Below are positions 9,351 to 18,671 of a stretch of 64,000 nt of DNA, piece after piece (positions within the stretch are counted from its first letter, which is position 1; each line of letters begins with the position of its first letter). This stretch comes from CAVQGZ01 sp963714455. GTDB taxonomy: Bacteria > Actinomycetota > Actinomycetes > Jiangellales > Jiangellaceae. Below the pieces are notes generated by a model. It did no database searches. It saw only the letters and a program-made list of their open reading frames with translations, and was not told where the DNA came from. Made by a program: the position numbers and the translations under genes. Where the stretch lies: positions 68,703-132,702 of the forward strand of contig CAVQON010000014.1 of NCBI GenBank assembly GCA_963714455.1, given 5' to 3'.

Positions 9351-10136
9351 CTACTGCGGACGCATCAACCCGGCGGGCAGCTCGCTCGCGGCGTCCCGGT
9401 CGAGCAGCCACGAGGTTGCGCGCCGCCCGCGGGCGACGCTGGCCGGGATGCTCATCGGCCCGGCCCCGCTGAGCGCCAGCCGCACGGCCGGCGCCTTCTG
9501 CGCCCCGGACGCGAGCAGCCACACCTCGTCGGCGGTCTGGATCGTCGGCAACGTCAGCGAGATGCGCCGCGGGGGAGGCTTCGGCGCGCCTTCGACGCCC
9601 ACGACAGGGCGCGTGTCGTACAGCGCCGGGCTGTTGGGGAACAACGACGCGACGTGCCCGTCAGGTCCGACACCGAGAAGCAGGACGTCGAAGCGCGGCA
9701 GGGGTGCGTGGGCCTCCAGCGAGGAGTGTCGTGCCAGCTCGGCGGCGTAGGCCGCAGCCGCCGCCTGGACGTCGCCGTCCGCGGTGGGCGTCCCCGACCC
9801 CCCCGACGCCGGCATGGGATGTACCCGGGACTCGTCGATGCCGACATGGTCGAGCAGAGCCTTGCGGGCCTGCCGTTCGTTGCGCTGGTCGTCGTCGACG
9901 GGCACGAATCGCTCGTCGCCCCACCACACGTCCAGCGCGTCCCAGTCCAGGGCATCGCGTCCCGGCGAGGCTGCCAGTGCTGCCAGCGTCGCGATCCCGA
10001 CGCTTCCCCCGGTGAGGACGACCGACGCGTGTCCTCGGTCGGCCTGCACCGTCACCAGGTGGGTCACCAGGCGGGCTGCTGCCGCCTCGGCGAGGGCGTC
10101 GCCGTCTCGCCAGGCCATCACGGTAGGGGCGCTCAT
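9351..10136 (-). CDS. pgl: 6-phosphogluconolactonase
   Basis: Hydrolyses 6-phosphogluconolactone to 6-phosphogluconate, the second step of the oxidative pentose phosphate pathway. The 261-residue product has the family blocks VVLTGGSVGIATL, WWGDERFVP and LLGVGPDGHVASLFPN, the last carrying the residues that hold the phosphate and act on the lactone. The ATG at 10136 overlaps the opcA stop by four bases (ATGA). It is the last gene of the minus-strand tkt-tal-zwf-opcA-pgl operon. Length and motifs are standard. Confidence 0.95.
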   Translation of the reverse strand: MSAPTVMAWRDGDALAEAAAARLVTHLVTVQADRGHASVVLTGGSVGIATLAALAASPGRDALDWDALDVWWGDERFVPVDDDQRNERQARKALLDHVGIDESRVHPMPASGGSGTPTADGDVQAAAAAYAAELARHSSLEAHAPLPRFDVLLLGVGPDGHVASLFPNSPALYDTRPVVGVEGAPKPPPRRISLTLPTIQTADEVWLLASGAQKAPAVRLALSGAGPMSIPASVARGRRATSWLLDRDAASELPAGLMRPQ

Positions 10137-11092
10137 CCGCCGATCACCCGGGGCAGCCCGCGCACCAGCACCTCGCCGTAGACCTCGTCCGGTTCCATAC
10201 GGCGCAGCTCCTCGGCGAGGCAGTCGGCGTCGCTGCGGGGCGCGAGGGCGACGGGTCGAGTCGGCTGGTTCGGCACGCTGAGCTGGGCCACGTCCGACTC
10301 CTGGGGGCGTTCGAGCACGAGCTCGGCGCCGTCGTCGAAGCCGATGCGCACGGCCGCGACGCCGTGCCCGGGGACGCGTCGCACCAGGGCGGAGGTGCGC
10401 AGCGCCCAGGCCAGCCACGCCCCCAAGAGGTCGACGCTTGCGCTGCTGCTCGACCCGTGCACCTCGACGGCGCCGACACCGGGCAGGTCGCCGCGGGACG
10501 CGACGACGTCCATCGCTCCTGCCAGCGCCGCCCGCCACAAGGTGAGGCGCGCCCAGGCGATGTCACCGTCCCCGGGTCGGTAGGTCTCCGCCCGGTCGCG
10601 GATCGCTACGAGCGGCACGCGGCACGCGGCGGCGTCGGTGAGTCGGCGGTGCGCCATCGCACCGATCGACGTGTCGACGGTGACCGGGGCTGCCTCGCCG
10701 GCCCACCAGGCGACGATCGGGGCGTCGGGCAGCAGCAGGGGGGTCACCAGCGACGACACGTCCTCGGTCAGCGTCGGGGCGGCGCTGAGCACCACCACCT
10801 CGCTCGCGCCGGCGTCGCCACCCAGGCGCACCTGCGCGTCCAGGTGTGGTCGCTCGGTGTGACCCCGCCGGCTCTCCTCGTCCTGCTCGGAGCGGCGCAC
10901 GACGATCACCCGCAGGGGGTGCTCGTGCGAGGCATGGTTGGCCGCCGAGATCGCCTTCTCGACGTCTGCGCCGTCGGCCAGCACCACCAGCGTCAGCACG
11001 CGGCCCAGCGCCACGGCCCCGTACTTCTCGCGCAGGTCGACCAACGCGCGGGCGACAGCGGCGGACGACGTGGTGGGAAGCTCGATGATCAT
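10133..11092 (-). CDS. opcA: glucose-6-phosphate dehydrogenase assembly protein OpcA
   Basis: OpcA is the partner needed for full activity of actinobacterial and cyanobacterial glucose-6-phosphate dehydrogenase. The product has 319 residues with a recognisable core (PLLLPDAPIVAWWAGEAP-like block and WARLTLWRAALA). The ATG at 11092 overlaps the zwf stop by four bases and its own stop overlaps the pgl start by four bases, so zwf-opcA-pgl translation is tightly coupled. Its position directly behind zwf is the strongest support, together with the tryptophan-rich motif. Confidence 0.93.
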   Translation of the reverse strand: MIIELPTTSSAAVARALVDLREKYGAVALGRVLTLVVLADGADVEKAISAANHASHEHPLRVIVVRRSEQDEESRRGHTERPHLDAQVRLGGDAGASEVVVLSAAPTLTEDVSSLVTPLLLPDAPIVAWWAGEAAPVTVDTSIGAMAHRRLTDAAACRVPLVAIRDRAETYRPGDGDIAWARLTLWRAALAGAMDVVASRGDLPGVGAVEVHGSSSSASVDLLGAWLAWALRTSALVRRVPGHGVAAVRIGFDDGAELVLERPQESDVAQLSVPNQPTRPVALAPRSDADCLAEELRRMEPDEVYGEVLVRGLPRVIGG

Positions 11093-12615
11093 GGGCGCCG
11101 CCAGGTACGTCCGTCGCGGGCCAGCATGTCGTCGGACTCCTGCGGTCCCCAGGTGCCCGGGGCGTAGCTCGGCGGCGGGCCGCTGGCCGCCCAGCTCGCC
11201 AGAACCGGGTCGAGCACCTGCCACCCCAGCTCGACCTCACGCTGGTGCGGGAACAGCGGCGGGTCGCCCAGCAGCACGTCCAGGATGAGCCGCTCGTAGG
11301 CCTCGGGGGAGTCCTGCGTGAAGGCGTGGCCGTAGCCGAAGTCCATGGTCACGTCGCGCACCTCCATCGCCGTGCCGGGCACCTTCGAGCCGAAGCGGAT
11401 CGTCACGCCCTCGTCGGGCTGCACCCGCACGACCAGTGCGTTCTGGCCGAGCTCGGACGTGTCGGTGGCGTCGAAGGGCAGGTGCGGAGCTCGCCGGAAC
11501 ACCACCGCGACCTCGGTCACCCGTCGGCCCAGCCGCTTGCCCGCCCGCACGTAGAAGGGCACCCCGGCCCAGCGTCGGGTGTCGACCTCGAGGCGCAGCG
11601 CGGCGTAGGTCTCGGTGGTCGAGTCCGCCGGGATGCCGTCCTCCTGCAGGTAGGCGGGCACCTGCTCGCCGCCCTGCCATCCGTCGGCGTAGCGCCCGCG
11701 GGCGGTCGCCTCGTCGAGCGACCCTGCGACGTGCACCGCTTGCAGCACCTTCTCCTTCTCGATGCGTAGCGAGCGGGCGTCGAACGACACCGGCTCCTCC
11801 ATCGCCACCAGCGCCAGCAGCTGCAGCAGGTGGTTCTGGACGACGTCGCGGGCGGCGCCGATGCCGTCGTAGTACCCGGCGCGCGAGCCGATGCCGATGT
11901 CTTCGGCCATGGTGATCTGCACGTGGTCGACGTAGTGGTTGTTCCAGAGCGGCTCGAAGAGCTGGTTCGCGAAACGCAGCGCCAGCAGGTTCTGCACGGT
12001 CTCCTTGCCGAGGTAGTGGTCGATGCGAAACACGGACTCCGTCGGAAAGACTCGCTCGATCGCCGCGTTGAGCTCGCGAGCGGAGGCCAGGTCGTGCCCG
12101 AACGGCTTCTCGATCACGACTCGTCGCCACGCGTCGGGTCGGACGGGGTCGGCCAGCCCCGAGGTCGCCAGTCCGTGGGCCACGGGGCCGAACATCCGCG
12201 GCGGGATCGAGAGGTAGAAGGCGTGGTTGCCGCCCGTGCCCGCCACCGCGTCCAGCTCGGCCACGGTGTCGGCGAGCCGGTGGAAGTCGTCGGGGTTGGT
12301 CAGCTCACCCGGGACGAAGCGGAAGCCCTCGGCCAGCTGAGCCCAGGTCGACTCCCGGAACGGCGTGCGGGCGTGCTCGCGCACCGCGTCGTGCACCTGG
12401 GCGGCGAAGTCCTGGTGCTCCCACTGGCGTCGCGCGAACCCGACGAGCGCGAAGCTCGGGGGCAGCAGCCCGCGGTTGGCCAGGTCGTACACAGCCGGCA
12501 TCAGCTTCTTGCGGGCCAGGTCGCCGGTGACGCCGAAGATGATCAGCCCACAGGGGCCGGCGATGCGCGGCAGCCGCTTGTCCCGCCGGTCACGCAGCGG
12601 GTTGGCGCCGGTCAT
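11089..12615 (-). CDS. zwf: glucose-6-phosphate 1-dehydrogenase
   Basis: Oxidises glucose 6-phosphate to 6-phosphogluconolactone and makes NADPH. The 508-residue product carries the dinucleotide-binding motif FGVTGDLARKKL near residue 28 and the substrate/catalytic motif RIDHYLGKE near residue 198, with the catalytic His and binding Lys. Length is normal. The ATG lies 18 bases after the tal stop, and the gene is coupled to opcA by a four-base overlap. Confidence 0.96.
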   Translation of the reverse strand: MTGANPLRDRRDKRLPRIAGPCGLIIFGVTGDLARKKLMPAVYDLANRGLLPPSFALVGFARRQWEHQDFAAQVHDAVREHARTPFRESTWAQLAEGFRFVPGELTNPDDFHRLADTVAELDAVAGTGGNHAFYLSIPPRMFGPVAHGLATSGLADPVRPDAWRRVVIEKPFGHDLASARELNAAIERVFPTESVFRIDHYLGKETVQNLLALRFANQLFEPLWNNHYVDHVQITMAEDIGIGSRAGYYDGIGAARDVVQNHLLQLLALVAMEEPVSFDARSLRIEKEKVLQAVHVAGSLDEATARGRYADGWQGGEQVPAYLQEDGIPADSTTETYAALRLEVDTRRWAGVPFYVRAGKRLGRRVTEVAVVFRRAPHLPFDATDTSELGQNALVVRVQPDEGVTIRFGSKVPGTAMEVRDVTMDFGYGHAFTQDSPEAYERLILDVLLGDPPLFPHQREVELGWQVLDPVLASWAASGPPPSYAPGTWGPQESDDMLARDGRTWRRP

Positions 12616-12633
12616 GGAGTGCCGCGCTCGCCG

Positions 12634-13764
12634 TCAGCGTGCCGAGGTGAGCTGGGCGTCGACAGTGCTCAGCAGAGCGGTCCAGGCCTGCTCGAACTTC
12701 GCCACGCCCTCATCCTCCAGCACTCGGGTGACATCGGCCAGGTCGATTCCCACGGCGGCCAGCGACGCGAACGTGCCTTCTGCCTCCCGGTAGTGGCTGC
12801 GCACGGCGTCCGGATTGATCTCCCCGTGCTCGGCGACGGCGGCCAGCGTGCCCTCCGGCATGGTGTTCACCGTGTTGGGGGCCACGAGCTCGGTGACGTA
12901 CATGGTGTCGGGGTAGGCGGGGTCCTTGACGCCGGTGGATGCCCACAGGGGGCGCTGGGAGCGGGCGCCCTGCCCGGCCAGGTGCAGCCAGCGTCCCCCG
13001 GCGGTGCGCCGCTCGTAGACCTGGTAGGCGAGCCGTGCGTTCGCGACAGCAGCCTGACCTCGCAGCGCGAGGGCATCGGGCGACCCGATCTCGGTGAGCC
13101 GCCGGTCGACCTCGGTGTCGACCCGGCTGACGAAGAACGACGCCACCGACGCCAGCCCGTCCACCGGGTGACCGGCAGCGAGGCGGTGCTCGATCCCGGA
13201 CATGAAGGCGTCCAGCACCGCCTCGTAGCGCTGCACGGAGAAGATGAGCGTCACGTTGACGCTGATGCCGTCGGCCAGGCAACGCGTGATCGCCGGCAGC
13301 CCGGCGAGTGTCGCGGGGATCTTGATGAGCAGGTTGGGCCGGCCGACGGCCGCCCACAGCTCGCGGGCCTGCAGCACGGTCGCCTCGGTGTCGTGGGCCA
13401 GCCGGGGGTCGACCTCGAGCGACACCCGCCCGTCGACACCCTCGGTGGCTACCGCGATGTCGGCGAGCAGGTCGCACGCGGCGCGCACGTCGTCCACGGT
13501 GAGCTGCCGCACCGCCGTCTCGGCGTCGGCGCGCGCCGCGGCGAGCTCGGCGAGGTCGGCGGCGTAGGCGCCGGAGCTGCCGATGGCGTTCTGGAAGATC
13601 GACGGGTTGGTCGTGACGCCGACGACACCTCTGGTCGCGACGAGCTCGGCGAGGTTGCCGCTGGTCAGTCGGTCGCGCGAGAGGTCGTCCAGCCACACCG
13701 ACACCCCGTTGCGCATCAGCGACAGAAGCGGCTGCGGGGTGCGGTCGAGTGCTGCGGTGCTCAT
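12634..13764 (-). CDS. tal: transaldolase
   Basis: Transfers dihydroxyacetone units between sugar phosphates in the non-oxidative pentose phosphate pathway. The 376-residue product has the N-terminal block GVVGVTTNPSIFQNAI, and the Schiff-base lysine is in LLIKIPAT near residue 146. The length fits the actinobacterial long form rather than the short 220-residue form. ATG 13764 lies 19 bases after the tkt stop, with GGAGGACC just upstream as ribosome binding site. Confidence 0.95.
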   Translation of the reverse strand: MSTAALDRTPQPLLSLMRNGVSVWLDDLSRDRLTSGNLAELVATRGVVGVTTNPSIFQNAIGSSGAYAADLAELAAARADAETAVRQLTVDDVRAACDLLADIAVATEGVDGRVSLEVDPRLAHDTEATVLQARELWAAVGRPNLLIKIPATLAGLPAITRCLADGISVNVTLIFSVQRYEAVLDAFMSGIEHRLAAGHPVDGLASVASFFVSRVDTEVDRRLTEIGSPDALALRGQAAVANARLAYQVYERRTAGGRWLHLAGQGARSQRPLWASTGVKDPAYPDTMYVTELVAPNTVNTMPEGTLAAVAEHGEINPDAVRSHYREAEGTFASLAAVGIDLADVTRVLEDEGVAKFEQAWTALLSTVDAQLTSAR

Positions 13765-13783
13765 GGGTCCTCCGGGTCGGTGG

Positions 13784-15892
13784 TCAGGCGGATGCGGCGG
13801 CGATGCTGGCACGGGCTGCCGCGACGACGGCCGCCGAGGTGATGCCGAACTCGGCGAAGAGCGTCTGGTAGTCGGCCGACGCGCCGAAGTGCTCCAGGCT
13901 GACGGCACGGCCTGCGTCACCGAGCAGACGGTGCCACGGCTGGGCGACGCCGGCCTCGACGCTGACGCGCGCGCGCACCTGTGGCGGCAGCACCTCGTCG
14001 CGGTACTGCTGTGGCTGGGCGTCGAACCATTCCAGGCAGGGCATCGACACGACCCTGGCCCCGATGCCGGCGTCGGCGAGCGTGGCCGCGGCCTCGAGTG
14101 CGATCGCGACCTCCGACCCGCTGGCGAGCAGCACGACGTCCGGAGCGCCGCCAGCAGCGTCGGCCAGGACGTACCCGCCACGGGCGACCGCGGCGGCGTC
14201 GGTGTCGGCGAGCACGGGGACGTCCTGCCGGGTGAGCGCCAGCCCGACGGGTCGGGTGGGCATCTCGACGTGCTGCTCGAGCACGGCCTGCCAGGCGCCG
14301 ACCGTCTCGACGGCGTCGGCCGGCCGCACGATGTCGAGGCCCGGGATGGCCCGCAGCGCGGCCAGGTGCTCGATCGGCTGGTGGGTGGGGCCGTCCTCGC
14401 CGAGCCCGATGGAGTCGTGGGTCCAGACGTAGGTGACCGGCAGCCCCATCAGCGCCGCAAGGCGGACGGAGGGGCGCATGTAGTCGCTGAAGACCAAGAA
14501 GGTCCCGCCGTAGGGGCGGGTGAGCCCGCCGAGCGCGATCCCGTTGAGGACCGCCCCCATCGCGTGCTCGCGCACGCCGAAGTGCAGCACGCGGCCGTAG
14601 GGGTGGCCGCCGAACGTGGACGACGAGCGGTGTGCCGGGTGGAACGACGGCTCGCCCTTCGGGGTGGTGTTGTTGCTGCCGGCGAGGTCGGCCGAGCCGC
14701 CCCACAGCTCCGGCAGCAGCGGGGCGAGCGCGGTGAGCACTGCCCCGGACGCGCTGCGGGTGGCCACGGCCGCCTCGGCGGAGCGCTGCTCGACGAAGGT
14801 CGGCAGCGCGTCGCGCCAGCCCTCCGGCAGCCGGCGGTCGCGCAGCCGGTCGAGAAGGTCGGCGCCCTCGGGGTTGGCGCTGCGCCAGGTGGCGAGCCGG
14901 GAGTCCCAGTCCGCGCGCGCGGCGGCCCCGCGCTCGGCCACCCGACGTGCGTGCGCGAGCACCGCGGCGTCCACGGCGAACGAGACGTCCGGGTCGGCGC
15001 CGAGCACAGCCTTCACGGCGCGCACCTCGTCGGCCCCCGCCTTGGAGCCGTGGATGGCGCCGGTGTTCTGCTTGGTCGGCGCGGGCCACGCGATGACGGT
15101 GCGCAGCGCGATGAGCGACGGCCGGTCGGTGACGACCGCCGCCTCGGTCAGGGCCGCGTCGAGGGCGGCGACGTCCTCGACGTACTCGCCGTCGGGGCGC
15201 AGCCACTCGACGCGCTGGACGTGCCAGCCGTAGGCCTCGTACCGGGCGCAGACGTCCTCGGTGAAGGCGACCGAGGTGTCGTCCTCGATCGAGATGTGGT
15301 TGTCGTCCCAGATCACGGTGAGGTTGCCGAGCTCTTGGGTGCCGGCCAGGGACGACGCCTCGGCCGACACGCCCTCCTCGAGGTCACCGTCGGAGGCGAT
15401 GACGAACACCCGGTGGTCGAAGAGGCTGGTGCCCGCCGGTGCGTCCGGGTCGAGCAGGCCGTGCACGCGGCGCGCGTCCATGGCCATGCCGACCGCGTTG
15501 CCGACGCCCTGGCCCAACGGTCCGGTGGTGGTCTCGACCCCGGGGGTGTGGTTCCACTCCGGGTGCCCCGGCGTCTGGGAGCCCCAGGTGCGCAGGGCCC
15601 GCAGGTCGTCCAGCGTGAGCGGGTAGCCCGACAGGTAGAGCTGCGTGTAGAGCGTGAGGCTGGTGTGCCCGGCCGAGAGCACGAAACGGTCGCGACCGAG
15701 CCACGACGGGTCGGCGGGGTCGTGGCGCAGGTGCCGCTGGAACAGCAGGTAGGCCGCCGGGGCAAGACTCACCGCGGTTCCCGGGTGGCCGTTGCCCGCC
15801 TGCTCCACCGCGTCGAGCGCGAGAAGACGGGCAGTGTCGACGGCGCGTCGGTCGTTCTCGGACCACGCGAAGTCGGTGGGCGGACGTGTCAT
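13784..15892 (-). CDS. tkt: transketolase
   Basis: Thiamine-diphosphate enzyme that moves two-carbon units between sugar phosphates. The 702-residue product shows GNGHPGTAVSLAP near the N-terminus, the ThDP/metal motif ASDGDLEEGVSAEA near residue 167, the pyrimidine-domain motif GLGEDGPTHQPIEHL near residue 497 and a C-terminal regulatory domain. The ATG at 15892 fits the family N-terminus. It is the first gene of the five-gene operon and diverges from ctaB over a 143-base gap that must contain promoters for both. Confidence 0.96.
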   Translation of the reverse strand: MTRPPTDFAWSENDRRAVDTARLLALDAVEQAGNGHPGTAVSLAPAAYLLFQRHLRHDPADPSWLGRDRFVLSAGHTSLTLYTQLYLSGYPLTLDDLRALRTWGSQTPGHPEWNHTPGVETTTGPLGQGVGNAVGMAMDARRVHGLLDPDAPAGTSLFDHRVFVIASDGDLEEGVSAEASSLAGTQELGNLTVIWDDNHISIEDDTSVAFTEDVCARYEAYGWHVQRVEWLRPDGEYVEDVAALDAALTEAAVVTDRPSLIALRTVIAWPAPTKQNTGAIHGSKAGADEVRAVKAVLGADPDVSFAVDAAVLAHARRVAERGAAARADWDSRLATWRSANPEGADLLDRLRDRRLPEGWRDALPTFVEQRSAEAAVATRSASGAVLTALAPLLPELWGGSADLAGSNNTTPKGEPSFHPAHRSSSTFGGHPYGRVLHFGVREHAMGAVLNGIALGGLTRPYGGTFLVFSDYMRPSVRLAALMGLPVTYVWTHDSIGLGEDGPTHQPIEHLAALRAIPGLDIVRPADAVETVGAWQAVLEQHVEMPTRPVGLALTRQDVPVLADTDAAAVARGGYVLADAAGGAPDVVLLASGSEVAIALEAAATLADAGIGARVVSMPCLEWFDAQPQQYRDEVLPPQVRARVSVEAGVAQPWHRLLGDAGRAVSLEHFGASADYQTLFAEFGITSAAVVAAARASIAAASA

Positions 15893-16041
15893 CGGGACGG
15901 CTCCGGTTCGTTCAGGGCAAGACCAGTCGGGGCGGCAGGGCCGCCGGCCGAGCCTAGCCGCGGGCCTGCGAGCGGTGTGAAGCGTGACGCAGCGAACGTC
16001 TCGCTCACGCCTGAGCGGTACCCGTCGGTACAGTTGTGGGC

Positions 16042-16992
16042 GTGACCGCTGTGGACCCCCGCCCCGTCGTGGTCGAGGGGACCACCTCCGCACCTGAACG
16101 CAAGCGGCGGTCGTGGCGCACGACGGTCACCGCGTACGTCGCCATCACGAAGCCGCGCGTGGTCGAGCTGCTCCTGATCACGACCCTGCCGGCAATGGTC
16201 CTCGCCCAGCGCGGGCTCCCGCCGCTCGGCCTGGCCCTGGCGACCCTCACGGGCGGGGCGCTGGCGGCGGGCAGCGCGCACGTCTACAACCAGGTGATCG
16301 AGCGCGACATCGACGCACTGATGCGGCGCACGTCGCGGCGTCCCTTGGTCAACGACGTGATCACGGTGCGGGGCGCGCTCGTCTACGGCACGGTGCTGCT
16401 GGCCGTCTCCGTGGCGATGATGCTCGTGTGGGTCAACCCCCTGGCCGCCGGGCTCACGGTGCTCGCCAACGCCTTCTACGTCATCGTCTACACAGTCGTG
16501 CTCAAGCGCCGGACGTCGCAGAACATCGTCTGGGGCGGCATCGCCGGATGCATGCCCACCCTCATCGGGTGGGCCGCGGTGACGAACGGGCTGTCGTGGG
16601 CGCCGTGGGTGATGTTCCTGGTCGTCTTCTTCTGGACCCCGGCCCACTACTGGCCCCTGGCCATCAAGTTCCGCCACGACTACGCCGCAGCCGGCGTGCC
16701 CATGCTGCCGGTCGTCGCCGAAGACACCAAGGTCGGGCGCCAGATCGTGGCCTACGCCCTCGCCACCGTCGCCACGTCCCTCGTGCTCGCGCCCGTGGCG
16801 AACCTCGGCTGGATCTATCTCGCGGTCGCGGCCGTCGCCGGCGCGTGGTTCGTTGCCGAGTCGTGGCGCCTGCTGCGGGCAGCCCGCTCAGGCCAGCGGG
16901 ACCTGCGCCCGATGCGCCTCTTCCACGCCTCGATCACGTACCTCACGCTCGTCTTCGTCGCCGTCGGGGCGGACGTCCTGATCCTCGGCTGA
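16042..16992 (+). CDS. ctaB: protoheme IX farnesyltransferase (heme O synthase)
   Basis: Integral membrane prenyltransferase that adds a farnesyl group to heme B, giving heme O for cytochrome oxidase. About 316 residues with nine or so hydrophobic segments and the two Asp-rich motifs of the UbiA superfamily: NQVIERDIDALMRRT and KRRTSQNIVWGG. The start is GTG 16042 or GTG 16036; both give almost the same protein. Its last 105 bases overlap the end of the convergent ctaA, so each gene uses the other's antisense for its C-terminus. Confidence 0.95.
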   Translation: MTAVDPRPVVVEGTTSAPERKRRSWRTTVTAYVAITKPRVVELLLITTLPAMVLAQRGLPPLGLALATLTGGALAAGSAHVYNQVIERDIDALMRRTSRRPLVNDVITVRGALVYGTVLLAVSVAMMLVWVNPLAAGLTVLANAFYVIVYTVVLKRRTSQNIVWGGIAGCMPTLIGWAAVTNGLSWAPWVMFLVVFFWTPAHYWPLAIKFRHDYAAAGVPMLPVVAEDTKVGRQIVAYALATVATSLVLAPVANLGWIYLAVAAVAGAWFVAESWRLLRAARSGQRDLRPMRLFHASITYLTLVFVAVGADVLILG

Positions 16993-17907
16993 CCCGAGCG
17001 GCATCCCCTCGGCGGGGACGCGCTCGCGCGTCGACAGCAGCAGCGACACCGCCGCGACGACGAGCAGGGTCGCCCCGAGCATGTGCAGTCCGACGAGGAC
17101 GATCGGCAGGCCGGTGAAGTACTGGGCGAACCCGATCGCACCCTGCGCCAGCTCGACGCCGAGCAGCACGGCAGCCGCGTACGCCACGCGCCCGGGGGAG
17201 CCGGCGGCGCGGGCGGCGAACCACGTGCCCACCGTCAGGCCGAGCAGCAGGAAGACCGCGTCGACGTGCAGCTGGCTCACGCTCTCCAGGTCGAGCCCCG
17301 TGCGCTGAGCCATGTCGTCACCGGCGTGCGGACCGCTTCCGGTCACGATCGTGCCCAGGTAGATCGTGACGTAGGTGACAGCCACGACGACCCAGGCCAG
17401 TCGCCGAAGCCAGAAGCCGGCGACGCCGCCCCCGATCGGACGGACCGGCCCGGCGGGCTCGCGCGTCCGTTGCACCAGCACCGTAGCCACCCCGATCAGC
17501 GCCGCCGAGGCGATGAAGTGCAGCATGACGACCCACGGGTTGAGCTCGGTGAGCACGGTGATGCCGCCGAGCAGGGCCTGGATGGGGATGCCGAGAAACA
17601 GCACCACCGCCGGTTCCACGAGGTCGCGGCGACGCGGTCGGGCCCGCCAGACGGCCACGAGCGTCGCCAGCGCGATCACTGCGAGCACGAAGGTCAGCAG
17701 CCGGTTCCCGAACTCGATGTAGCCGTGGATCCCGTACTCGGGGGTGTTGACGTAGGAGTCGTCGGTGCAGCGCGGGAACGTGGGGCAGCCGAGCCCCGAC
17801 CCGGTGAGCCGGACGGCGCCGCCGGTGACGACGATGCCGATCTGGCTCACCAGCGAGGCGAGCGCCAGTCCACGCACGCTCCGTGACGCGGTCGCGGGAC
17901 GTGACAT
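16888..17907 (-). CDS. ctaA: heme A synthase
   Basis: Converts heme O to heme A by oxidising a methyl group. The 339-residue product has eight predicted membrane helices, the N-terminal cysteine pair CPTFPRC, and histidine-bearing helices VMLHFIASAA, SQLHVDAVF and VGLHMLGAT. The first heme-ligand loop reads EFGNRLL. The last 35 codons, a charged tail rich in Glu and Arg, are antisense to the ctaB 3' end; the hydrophobic core is finished before that point, so the tail may simply be read-through into ctaB. Start ATG 17907 is well placed relative to the family N-terminus. Confidence 0.92.
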   Translation of the reverse strand: MSRPATASRSVRGLALASLVSQIGIVVTGGAVRLTGSGLGCPTFPRCTDDSYVNTPEYGIHGYIEFGNRLLTFVLAVIALATLVAVWRARPRRRDLVEPAVVLFLGIPIQALLGGITVLTELNPWVVMLHFIASAALIGVATVLVQRTREPAGPVRPIGGGVAGFWLRRLAWVVVAVTYVTIYLGTIVTGSGPHAGDDMAQRTGLDLESVSQLHVDAVFLLLGLTVGTWFAARAAGSPGRVAYAAAVLLGVELAQGAIGFAQYFTGLPIVLVGLHMLGATLLVVAAVSLLLSTRERVPAEGMPLGSAEDQDVRPDGDEDEREVRDRGVEEAHRAQVPLA

Positions 17908-17932
17908 GACCACGATGGTAGGCGGAGCGGTC

Positions 17933-18671
17933 CTAAGCCTCGATCTGACCTCGGGCGATGCTGTTGCCCGAGTGCGTCGGTACCCCGTCGGTCGGCTCGA
18001 GCGACACGTCCACGATCGGGAAGTCGGCGACGTCGATGCCCGCCGGCACCACGAACTCACCCGATGACCCGTCGAGGATGCCGAGGGAGACCATGCCCTC
18101 GACGTTGCTGTCGATCAGCCAGACCTCTTGGTAGCCGTCGGCGACGGCTGCCTGGTCGGCGGCCAGGGTGACCACGAGCACCTGCTCGCCGGAGTCACGA
18201 AGGGTCAGCTCGGCAGTTCCGGAGGCGTCCCAGTCGGGAAGGGGCTCGAGGTCGACGCTGGCAGCCACCGTCACGGGGGGTTCGGAGGACGAGTCGAGGA
18301 CGGTGGCCGTGACCACCCCGCCGACGACGATGCCGCCGACGCTGGCGGCAGCCAGCAGCCAGGGGGCGGGCCGGGAGCGACGCTCGCGGCGCTCGGCAAG
18401 CGAGACGACCTGCGCGGAGTCGGTCGTAGCCTCGACCGGAGGCAGGGGCCTCCCCGAGCCCCAGCTCGGTGCTGATGCGGTCCCAGACCGCGGGTGGCGG
18501 GGCGATCAGGTCGACGGGGCCCTCGCTGCGAGCCGTGGTGACGACAGACTTGAGGCTTGCCACCTGAACCTGGCATGTGTCACAAGTGGCCAGGTGCGCC
18601 TCGTCGTCCGAGGTCCCCACGGTCTCGCCCAACGAGCGAAGCGCGAGGGTCTCGGGGTCACAGTGCGGCAC
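17933..18671 (-). pseudogene. anti-sigma factor, RskA-like, with a frameshift
   Basis: The first part (from GTG 18671) encodes a cytoplasmic anti-sigma domain with a zinc-binding HLATCDTC motif and PPPAVWDRISTELGLGE. At about 18436-18441 one base is extra or two are missing; in the new frame the protein continues with SLAERRERRSRPAPW, a membrane helix (LLAAASVGGIVVGGVVTA) and an extracytoplasmic RskA C-terminal domain (EVWLIDSNVEGMVSLG, GVPTHSGNSIARG). Joined, it would be about 245 residues and complete. It overlaps the sigma factor stop by 14 bases, the usual sigma/anti-sigma coupling. Either a recent mutation that frees the sigma factor, or a single-base sequence error. Confidence 0.8.

Noticed and set aside
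11830..13842. A plus-strand open frame of about 670 codons opposite zwf and tal
   Set aside because: Antisense shadow; the minus strand has complete enzymes with catalytic motifs.
13583..16045. A plus-strand open frame of about 820 codons opposite tkt
   Set aside because: No recognisable domain; the opposite strand is a complete transketolase.
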